Origin: JBOHER01 sp050701115 | GTDB taxonomy: Bacteria > Actinomycetota > Actinomycetes > Mycobacteriales > Pseudonocardiaceae | Assembly: GCA_050701115.1 (NCBI GenBank) | Contig: JBOHER010000073.1 | Location: forward strand, 1 to 8,900 | Direction: 5' to 3' | DNA length: 8,900 nucleotides | Part shown: positions 1 through 5,663 of the stretch, piece after piece | How the letters are laid out: every line of letters starts with the position of its first letter | Position numbering within the stretch: the first letter of the stretch is position 1 | Program-made: the position numbers and the translations under genes | The notes under the pieces: model-generated | Database searches by the model: none | Told to the model about the DNA's origin: nothing | What the model saw: only the letters and a program-made list of their open reading frames with translations

Positions 1-555
1 GACGGCGACCAGGCGGTCCCGATGGTCACCATGCACGCGCCGGACGTGGTGCTCATGGACATCCGGATGGCTCGGATGAATGGGCTCACTGCTACGGCCG
101 AGGTCTGCTCCTTGCCGCGCGCGCCCAAGGTCCTGGTGCTCACCAGTTTCAACCTCGACGAGTACGTCTTCGATGCGCTCACCGCGGGCGCCAGTGGATT
201 CCTGCTCAAGGAATCCTCTCCGCAGGAGATTATCGACGGCGTGCGGGTCGTCGCTGCCGGCGAGGCCATGCTGTCGCCGAGCACGACCAGGACGCTCATC
301 GGTCACTTCGTCGCCGGGAGCAGGAGCTCCAGCCGGCATCAGGCGCTTGCCAAGCTGACCTCGCTCACGGCCCGCGAACGGGACGTCGTCACCGAGGTCG
401 CGCAGGGCAAGCCGAACGCCGCCAGTGCCAAGGCGCTGTTCATGAGCGAGCCGACCGTGAAGACCCACATCACCCGCATGTTCGCCAAGCTGGACGTGAC
501 CAACCGGGTTCAGCTGACGATCTTTGCCTTCGAGGCGGGACTGGTGGCGGTGTGA
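1..555 (+). CDS. NarL/FixJ-family two-component response regulator (5' end outside window)
   Basis: This is a DNA-binding response regulator of a two-component system. It should be phosphorylated by a sensor histidine kinase, probably encoded upstream outside the window. The reading frame is open from base 1, so 184 residues are visible. The phospho-acceptor Asp is at visible residue 20 (LMDIRM), the switch Thr at 48 (VLTS) and the conserved receiver Lys at 70 (LLKES). In this family the Asp normally sits near residue 54, so roughly 34 N-terminal residues are missing. A C-terminal LuxR-type HTH covers about residues 121-184, with LTARERDVV and the recognition-helix signature TVKTHITRMFAKL. 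The HTH is slightly unusual: the commonly seen NAEIA is replaced by NAASA. The internal ATG at base 22 is not the start, because receiver sequence is already needed before it. The target genes cannot be deduced. Confidence 0.93.
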   Translation, partial: DGDQAVPMVTMHAPDVVLMDIRMARMNGLTATAEVCSLPRAPKVLVLTSFNLDEYVFDALTAGASGFLLKESSPQEIIDGVRVVAAGEAMLSPSTTRTLIGHFVAGSRSSSRHQALAKLTSLTARERDVVTEVAQGKPNAASAKALFMSEPTVKTHITRMFAKLDVTNRVQLTIFAFEAGLVAV

Positions 556-583
556 GGGACGGGGTCCGTGTCACCACTGCTGA

Positions 584-646
584 GTTTCTCCGTAGTTTCA
601 TGCTGCCCTCCACTTTGTATAGGGAACTATGAAATTACGGAGAAAC
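584..646. promoter_or_regulatory. Long inverted repeat flanking the start region of the AlbA_2 pseudogene
   Basis: The left arm 584-601 and right arm 629-646 are inverted copies, 17 of 18 positions pairing. The single mismatch (g595 against t635) would be a G-U pair in RNA. The spacer is 27 nt. The right arm contains GGAG (639-642), which is the likely ribosome binding site for the GTG at 648, 5 nt downstream. Two readings are possible. One is a DNA operator: the arms bracket a weak candidate promoter, with TTTCAT 596-601 as -35 and TATAGG 618-623 as -10. The other is an RNA hairpin that hides the ribosome binding site. The paired arms and the GGAG are seen directly; the regulatory role is inferred. 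Confidence 0.6.
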
Positions 647-647
647 C

Positions 648-2071
648 GTGGCATTGCCGGCGGAGGTTCGAGGGGCGCTCGACGAGATCTGGGCAGGAGC
701 GACCCGGGGAGCGTTGAAGGTGTTCGTCTTGGCTTCGAGGAGGACGCCAAGACGGAGAAGGAGTCGCTGCGGATAGCGCTTGACGCCGCTCTGTGCCTGG
801 CGAACACTGTCGGCGGCACTGTGGTCTTCGGCCTGGACGACGATGTGGCCGGTTCTGCATCCTTCGTCGGCACGACGCTGGATGCCGCGCGGGTCAAGAA
901 GTACATCTACGACAACAGCCGACCCCGGTTGCTGGTTAGAGCCGCTGAAGATCGGTACCACGATTGTCGATTACTGGCTCTGGATACCCACGCCGATCAC
1001 GACATCTACTCCGACACCAAGGGGCGTGCCCCTCATCGGATCGGAACCGACTGTGCGGGCATGGACCCGGCCACCCAGCAGCGGCTGCGGGAGAGCGCAG
1101 AGGGTTTGACCCCTCTGGGTTGTCGACGCCGGGGCACGAGGTCGACGCGGCAGCCCGGCTGCTGGAAGCTGGGCGTCGATTGGCCGGGGTGGATGGAACC
1201 AAGCTTGTCTACCAGCACCGGGAGTCGCCAGGAGCAGAGCCACGCGCGGTGGAGCGCCTCGCCGGTCCCGCGAAGCCATCGGCAACGCCTTGATTCACCG
1301 GGACTACCGGCTGGAGGACCCGGTGGTCGTCGAGCCTTCGCCCTCCGTGCTCGTGGTCACCTCACCTGGCCCGTTGGTTGCCGGGGTTACGGTCAAGAAC
1401 ATCCTCACGCATCCCTCGAAACCGCGGAACCGTGCGTTGACGGCTGCCGTACGGACGCTGCAACTGGCTGAGGAAGTTGGCCGTGGGGTTGATCGGATGT
1501 ATCGAGAAATGATCAGGACAGGTCGGCCTATGCCAACGATCGACGCCACATTCTAGCAGGTGCGTGTCGCCCTTGTTGGTGATGCGCCTGACATTCACAT
1601 CGCACGGTACGTGGCACAGCTGGAGCCTTCGGTGCGCGACGACACCGACGCAGTGATCATCTTGCTTCGGTTGTGTTCGAAGCGAACCGTCACCGCGAAG
1701 ACAATCGCTCCGCTGCTCCAGAAGAGTGTGCAAGAAGCGGAAGCCTCTTTGCGCCACGTTGCTTCCGAGCGTGTGGCCATGATTGAACCCACGCGAGAGA
1801 CAAGGCGTGCCGCGCACCCGAACTATGGGCTAAGGGAGTCGGCCCTCAAACAGTTGGGTAGTGCGGTCCCGTATACCCGCCATACGTCGGATGAAATCGA
1901 TCGGCGGGTCGTCGCGCATGTCCAGGAGTACTCCCGCATCACCAACGCGACCGTCCGGAACCTCGTCAATGTTGGCACACCGAGGGCGAACCAAATCTGG
2001 CGAACCTGGTCGCACGCGGTCTCCTCAGCAGGAATGCTGCCAGGGATCTGAAGCGGTTCTATCGAAGATGA
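648..2071 (+). pseudogene. Degraded Schlafen AlbA_2 / GHKL-like ATP-binding transcriptional regulator
   Basis: This resembles the actinobacterial 'ATP-binding protein' family (COG2865-like), with an N-terminal AlbA_2 domain, a central GHKL-like ATPase region and C-terminal winged-helix segments. A GTG at 648 with GGAG 5 nt upstream opens VALPAEVRGALDEIW in frame 3. The AlbA_2 core (FEEDAKTEKES, ANTVGGTVVFGLDDD, HRIGTDCAGMDPATQQRL) then runs in frame 2 from about 718 to 1104. The segment with EVDAAARLLEAG and TKLVYQHR runs in frame 1, about 1138-1271. The motif EAIGNALIHRDY and LAEEVGRGVDRMYREMIR run in frame 3 from 1272 until a TAG at 1554-1556. The same frame continues after the stop to about 1993 (VRVALVGDAPDIHIARYVAQL). 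The tail (NLVARGLLSRNAARDLKRFYR) is in frame 2 and ends at TGA 2069-2071. From memory of the family, some tens of residues also seem missing before TKLVYQ and before REAIGN. The fragments should not be annotated as separate genes. Confidence 0.85.
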
Positions 2072-2142
2072 CCAGGTGATCACGTTGTTGTGCGTCTTGA
2101 ACGGGCTTTCAGACATCGGCCCCGCTGGCGATGATTCTCAGC

Positions 2143-2148
2143 TAGCCT
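2143..2148 (+). promoter_or_regulatory. Candidate -10 element for the ESX-like/DUF1023/lipoprotein operon
   Basis: TAGCCT fits the actinobacterial TAnnnT -10 pattern and sits 40 bp before the ATG at 2189, implying a leader of roughly 35 nt. No convincing -35 hexamer is visible 16-19 bp upstream. A near-identical context (ATTCTC then GCTAGCCTG) occurs on the minus strand upstream of the helicase gene, which supports a promoter reading. Confidence 0.35.
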
Positions 2149-2188
2149 GCTATGAGCGGTGATCAAGTGACAGGGCAAGGATGGGGTC

Positions 2189-2500
2189 ATGCCGGAAGGG
2201 TACGGGGTCGAGCTCGGCAGCCTCGCCAAGACGGGCGGTGAGTTCATCGAGCTCGCCGACGAGGCCCGCAGGGCGAAGTCGGAGTTCATCGGCAGCGTTG
2301 AGCTGCACGATGGGCAGAACGCCGGATTCACCACGACCAGCAAGGCGAACTCGCTGGCGAGGATGTGGGAGTTCCACATCGACGATTTGAGTAAGCGCAT
2401 GGCGATGGCCGGTGGGTTGTTGCAGGACAGCGCGGGCACGTACCAAGAGCTCGAAGACGCGGTCACCGCGTCCCTTGCCCGCCTCGATCCGGAGGGCTGA
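2189..2500 (+). CDS. Small ESX/EspC-like helical protein, putative type VII secretion substrate or partner
   Basis: This 103-residue soluble protein has no signal peptide or membrane segment. Two amphipathic, Ala-rich helical stretches (about residues 8-33 and 50-97) are separated by a loop, the helical-hairpin layout of WXG100/EspC-type proteins. A YxxxE motif (YQELE, Tyr85 to Glu89) near the end of helix 2 matches the general T7SS export signal YxxxD/E. A canonical WxG turn is absent; the only Trp is W60 (MWEF), inside helix 2. The start ATG has AAGGA at 2177-2181 with 7-nt spacing. The gene is first in an operon with the hydrolase gene, whose ribosome binding site (GGAGGG, 2491-2496) lies inside this gene's 3' end. 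The inferred role is as a heterodimer partner or co-substrate of the next protein. The family assignment rests on size, helix pattern and context, not on strong sequence identity. Confidence 0.72.
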   Translation: MPEGYGVELGSLAKTGGEFIELADEARRAKSEFIGSVELHDGQNAGFTTTSKANSLARMWEFHIDDLSKRMAMAGGLLQDSAGTYQELEDAVTASLARLDPEG

Positions 2501-2505
2501 GCGGG

Positions 2506-4110
2506 ATGGTCTCGTTCAGTGAGTTGCGCGACGCCGACCCGGGCGTGTTCGACGATATGGCAAGCAAGTGGTCGAGGCTGGCCAGCGAACTCGATTCGAC
2601 ATCGGGTGACATCAAAAGAACGCTCGGTGGTCTGGACGGCTGGAATGGTGACGCCGCGAACGCGGCTCGGGAGCACTTCGGCGATGTTCGCGCCGGTTAT
2701 GACACCGCGGCCGAGTGCATCGAGAAGATCCCGCCGGTGCTGCGCGACCTCTCCGACGCGATCAGCGATGCGCAGGAGAAGGTCAACGGCGCGATGGAGA
2801 CCGTCGACAGCACCTACATCTTGCGGGTGGACCAGGCGACCGGACAGGTCAGGGCTGGGTTCGGCGGTCCAGGGGACAGCCGCAGCGACGAGGAACGCGC
2901 CAACGACGAGGCGCTCGCCAGAGAGCTCAGCGAGGTGATCACCGGCGCGCTCTCGGATGTCAACGACGCCGACCAGGAGGCGTCGCGCAAACTTGCCGAG
3001 CTGATGCCGGAGGAGGCCGGACTCGAGCTCGACGCGGTCGGCGACGGCAACGTGGTGCGGCCCAGTGACATCCCCGGGGACAACAAGACCCCAGAGGACG
3101 TCAAGCAGTGGTGGGATCAGCTGACCCCGATGGAGCAGGAGTCGGCGATCTACACCCACGGTGATCGCATCGGCGGCATGGACGGGATTCCCGTCGAGGC
3201 TCGCGACCGTGCCAACCGAATCCGGTTTGCCCAGGAGATGGCCGACCTGAACGCCCGTCACGCCGAACTCGACGAACTCGGTGACAACCGCGACTCCGAT
3301 CAGAACCGCGAGTTCAAGCGCTTGCAGGACACTCTCAGGGGTGTCAACGCGATCGACGAACGACTGGAGCGGGAGCCGTCAGCGACCACGCGACAGGCGT
3401 ACCTGCTCGACTTCGACACTGAGGGCACCGGGCGCGGCATCGTGGCTACCGGCAACCCCGATACCGCCGACAACGTGGTGACCTCCGTGCCAGGCACCGG
3501 ATCGAACCTCGCTGGGATCGGCGGAGAGCTGGATAGGGGCGACCAGATACTGGCGCAGGCGAATCGGTATTCCGCCGACGAGACGTCCGCCGTCACCTGG
3601 GTCGGTTATGACGCGCCACAGGATCTCGGTCAGGCCACCAACAGTCACTACGCCGAGAACGCGGCGGGGGACCTGCGTAGCTTCCAGGACGGGCTCCGTG
3701 CCACGCACGAAGGCGGGGGTTCGCACAGTACCGTCATCGGGCACAGCTACGGCTCGACCGTCGTCGGCCACAGTGCACAGGACGCCGAGCTGGACGTGGA
3801 CAATGTGGTGTTCATCGCCAGCCCCGGTGTTGGCGTCGACAACGCTTCGGAACTCAAGGTTCCGGAGGGCACTGACATCTATGCCAGCACGGCGGAAAAC
3901 GACATCATCCGTGGTATTCCACCCATCATTCACGGCAGGCAACCAATCGATGAGGATTTTGGCGCCACACCGTTCACCTCGGACCCAGGTACCGAGGGCT
4001 CCTGGTATACGGATGGCATGTCCACGGAGGCACATTCTCAATACTGGAACAAGGATTCGGCGTCTCTGAAGAACATGGCCCGGATCGTCGTCGGTGAGAA
4101 GCCGAGCTGA
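2506..4110 (+). CDS. WXG-like domain fused to DUF1023 alpha/beta hydrolase
   Basis: This 534-residue protein has two parts. Residues 1 to about 110 are a helical region with a W46-N-G48 turn, as in WXG100 proteins. A charged, Glu/Asp-rich linker covers about 120-290. Residues about 300-530 form a DUF1023 (Abhydrolase_8) alpha/beta-hydrolase domain. The nucleophile elbow is GHSYG (412-416) with Ser414. The likely acid is Asp466 (AENDIIRG) and the likely base His510 (AHSQYW), inferred from their position after the elbow. DUF1023 proteins are presumed esterases, lipases or related hydrolases, but their substrates are mostly unknown. There is no Sec signal peptide, so if the protein is exported, the WXG-like part points to type VII secretion. 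The ATG lies 5 bp after the upstream stop with GGAGGG 9 nt before it, so translation is probably coupled. The stop overlaps the start of the lipoprotein gene. Confidence 0.88.
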   Translation: MVSFSELRDADPGVFDDMASKWSRLASELDSTSGDIKRTLGGLDGWNGDAANAAREHFGDVRAGYDTAAECIEKIPPVLRDLSDAISDAQEKVNGAMETVDSTYILRVDQATGQVRAGFGGPGDSRSDEERANDEALARELSEVITGALSDVNDADQEASRKLAELMPEEAGLELDAVGDGNVVRPSDIPGDNKTPEDVKQWWDQLTPMEQESAIYTHGDRIGGMDGIPVEARDRANRIRFAQEMADLNARHAELDELGDNRDSDQNREFKRLQDTLRGVNAIDERLEREPSATTRQAYLLDFDTEGTGRGIVATGNPDTADNVVTSVPGTGSNLAGIGGELDRGDQILAQANRYSADETSAVTWVGYDAPQDLGQATNSHYAENAAGDLRSFQDGLRATHEGGGSHSTVIGHSYGSTVVGHSAQDAELDVDNVVFIASPGVGVDNASELKVPEGTDIYASTAENDIIRGIPPIIHGRQPIDEDFGATPFTSDPGTEGSWYTDGMSTEAHSQYWNKDSASLKNMARIVVGEKPS

Positions 4111-4676
4111 TGCGTGCCCAGGGTGAGCAGATCGGCATGGCTCGTCTGCGAAGGTGGCGGATAGGAGCATGGGTTGCTGCTCTGCTAGTGGTGCTCATGG
4201 CCTGCGCAACGGCGAATGATGGCCGCGATGAAGGGGCTGGATCGGATTCGGGAAATGGAGACGCTGTGCGGACGATGACGGAGCGGGAAGCGGCCGAACG
4301 CGCCGAGCGGCACATCGCCCGCGCGGTTGAGGCGTTGCCGGACGAGCCCACCTTGACCTTGCAGAATGATCTTTCCGCCGAGTGCGTGGATCCTACTGAC
4401 GGGGGTCCTCGGGGTCGCTACGAGGTGGGTCGCACCTATTGGTTGGATGACCTGCCTGCTGAGCGCAATGAGGGCTACGTCGAAGCGCTGCGTTCCCACT
4501 GGGTGAGCAACGGCTTCCGGGTGTTGACGGATGACCGTCCGGGTGATCTCTACATCTCGGTCGAGAACAACGACGACGCGTTTCGGATGTCAATAGCCGC
4601 ACGTGATGATGGCCGCCTGTCTCTCGGTGCGTCCTCGCCGTGCGTCTGGCCGGACGGCACCCCGCCCGAGGACTGA
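4110..4676 (+). CDS. Predicted lipoprotein, third gene of the operon
   Basis: The N-terminus has a basic segment (ARLRRWR), a hydrophobic core (WVAALLVVLM) and a lipobox LMAC, giving lipid-modified Cys32. The mature part starts with a low-complexity linker rich in Gly, Asp and Ser (about residues 37-52). An Arg/Glu-rich helix follows (about 56-75), then a mixed region with two Cys (C92 and C178) that could form a disulfide outside the membrane. The ATG at 4110 overlaps the hydrolase stop (TGATG), suggesting coupled translation. An alternative ATG at 4137 gives a more typical short signal peptide (MARLRRWR) and has GGGTGAG 9 nt upstream, so the true start is uncertain. The domain matches no family I recognise. 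Its position after an exported-looking hydrolase suggests a surface partner or an immunity protein, which is inference. A hairpin at 4736-4757 probably ends the transcript. Confidence 0.8.
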   Translation: MRAQGEQIGMARLRRWRIGAWVAALLVVLMACATANDGRDEGAGSDSGNGDAVRTMTEREAAERAERHIARAVEALPDEPTLTLQNDLSAECVDPTDGGPRGRYEVGRTYWLDDLPAERNEGYVEALRSHWVSNGFRVLTDDRPGDLYISVENNDDAFRMSIAARDDGRLSLGASSPCVWPDGTPPED

Positions 4677-4735
4677 GCTACCGGCGTTTCGGGCCGAGCA
4701 TCCCTGATGGCCTCGATCTTGCGCAACTCAGGCTC

Positions 4736-4757
4736 CGTCGGGCGGCTACGCCCGACG
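4736..4757. terminator. Hairpin between convergent genes, likely bidirectional terminator
   Basis: A perfect 9-bp G/C-rich stem (CGTCGGGCG / CGCCCGACG) closes a GCTA loop 60 bp after the lipoprotein stop and about 80 bp beyond the SWIM-gene stop. No run of U follows on either strand, which is common for actinobacterial terminators. Part of the stem overlaps the LuxR-type HTH relic, so it may also be an accident of that relic's sequence. Confidence 0.55.
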
Positions 4758-4806
4758 AGGTCGCGTCGGCTGCGGACGCCGGTCTTGTCGAACACGTTTT
4801 GAGGTG
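4751..4806 (-). pseudogene. Short relic of a LuxR-type HTH domain
   Basis: Read on the minus strand, 4798-4751 encodes NVFDKTGVRSRRDLVG. This closely resembles the last helices of actinobacterial LuxR-family HTH domains (pattern HLK-x-[VI]FDK-x-GVRSRR-[DE]-LV). The preceding HLK is encoded just upstream at 4806-4798 but in a neighbouring frame, as if one A were lost from the A-run at 4797-4800. Nothing else of such a gene is visible: further upstream the SWIM gene begins to overlap, and downstream the similarity stops at the hairpin. It looks like a fossil of a lost regulator gene. Chance resemblance is possible given the short length. Confidence 0.45.
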
Positions 4807-4809
4807 CGA

Positions 4810-4823
4810 GCAGGTGCACCTGC
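4810..4823. repeat. 14-bp perfect palindrome downstream of the SWIM gene
   Basis: GCAGGTGCACCTGC is its own reverse complement and lies 16 bp past the SWIM-gene stop, in the convergent intergenic gap. It has no loop and so is better suited to binding a dimeric protein than to RNA termination. Function is unknown and it may be fortuitous. Confidence 0.35.
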
Positions 4824-4838
4824 GGATCCGCCCGGGTG

Positions 4839-5663
4839 CTACCTGGACCAGCGCGTCTGGTCAGCCAGCGCCAGATAGGCCGGGCGCAGCAGGTCCGGCA
4901 GGGCGCGGCCACGAACCGCGATATCCACCGGTGGCAGTTGGTCGAGCAGGGAGGCGCAGGACGTCAGATGCGGGCTCGGCGCGGGAAGGTCGGCCTGCGC
5001 CACGAAATAGGAGTCCAGGCAGTCGGCCAGCGGTGTGCCGGTCCGCTCGGCGGCTTCGGCGGCAGGCGGCCCGTCGGATCGCGCCGAGTGCAGATTGGCC
5101 AGCAGGTCCTCACGTTCCCGTCCGCGCCAGGCGAGGATGCGGAACGGGTCGTCGTCGAAGGATTCGGCGAGCAGGTAGAACGCCGCGGCGAGGTGCTTGC
5201 AGGGCACCTCCGAGTCCGGGCACGAGCAGTCCAGGGACAGCTCGTTCGCGCTGGCCGGGAACAGGGACAGCCCGAGCCCGGCGAAGACGTCCTCGATGTC
5301 GTCGGGCATCTCCCCGGCGAGCAACTTGGCCAGGTACCAGGCGTTGTCGGCGAGGGTTTGTTCCAGCTTGGCCCACTCGGTCTTGCCGAAGGCGTTGATG
5401 CCGATGCGCACCCGGTACGGCCGTGCCCTGCTGCCCTGCACGCGCGCGGTGACCGAGCCCGCGTCGACGTCCAGCGAGATCACCTGGCCTTTGCGCGCGT
5501 AGGTGCGGCCGCGCTGCAGCCGGTTGCCCATGCCGATGTTCTCGAGCACCTCGATGAACCGTTCGGACCACCAGTTCTGGGCGATCGCGCCGCGCTTGCT
5601 GCGCACTGTGAGGCCGCCCTCGACGGCGCGCGGTCGGGCAGGCGGAGGGAACCAGTTATTCAC
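4839..5663 (-). CDS. SWIM zinc-finger protein, partner of the SNF2 helicase
   Basis: This is a 274-residue protein with a SWIM-type zinc-binding motif CxCx6CxH: C146, C148, C155 and H157 in CSCPDSEVPCKH. SWIM domains bind DNA or protein and recur beside bacterial SNF2 helicases. The N-terminal 120 residues (QNWWSERFIEVLENIGMGNRLQRGRTYARKGQV) are typical of the actinobacterial family. The start is a GTG at 5663 inside the end of the helicase gene. The two share the 8 bases GTGAATAA, and GAGGGGG lies 6 nt upstream (minus-strand reading of 5670-5676), so translation is very likely coupled. Mycobacterium tuberculosis has a comparable pair (helZ and the adjacent gene), as far as I recall. The protein probably works with the helicase on DNA repair, recombination or nucleoprotein remodelling; this is inference. 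Confidence 0.9.
   Translation of the reverse strand: MNNWFPPPARPRAVEGGLTVRSKRGAIAQNWWSERFIEVLENIGMGNRLQRGRTYARKGQVISLDVDAGSVTARVQGSRARPYRVRIGINAFGKTEWAKLEQTLADNAWYLAKLLAGEMPDDIEDVFAGLGLSLFPASANELSLDCSCPDSEVPCKHLAAAFYLLAESFDDDPFRILAWRGREREDLLANLHSARSDGPPAAEAAERTGTPLADCLDSYFVAQADLPAPSPHLTSCASLLDQLPPVDIAVRGRALPDLLRPAYLALADQTRWSR

Noticed and set aside
629..1471. ATG at 629 as start of a 280-codon gene
   Set aside because: Its first codons lie in the inverted repeat and its C-terminal third is out-of-frame nonsense. Only about 718-1104 is real family sequence, better explained as one segment of the pseudogene starting at GTG 648.
1560..2051. A separate 163-residue gene
   Set aside because: It continues the same frame as the preceding segment across a single TAG at 1554-1556 and corresponds to the C-terminal domain of the same family, so it is part of the pseudogene.
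2075..2165. Direct repeat GGTGATCA at 2075-2082 and 2158-2165
   Set aside because: Eight bases containing the palindrome TGATCA are too short to distinguish from chance; no element boundaries or target-site pattern accompany them.
2080..3261. 393-codon minus-strand open frame opposite the ESX-like and hydrolase genes
   Set aside because: It covers two well-supported plus-strand genes and shows no domain.
3379..4170. 263-codon minus-strand open frame opposite the DUF1023 domain
   Set aside because: It is antisense to the catalytic part of the hydrolase and has no motif of its own.
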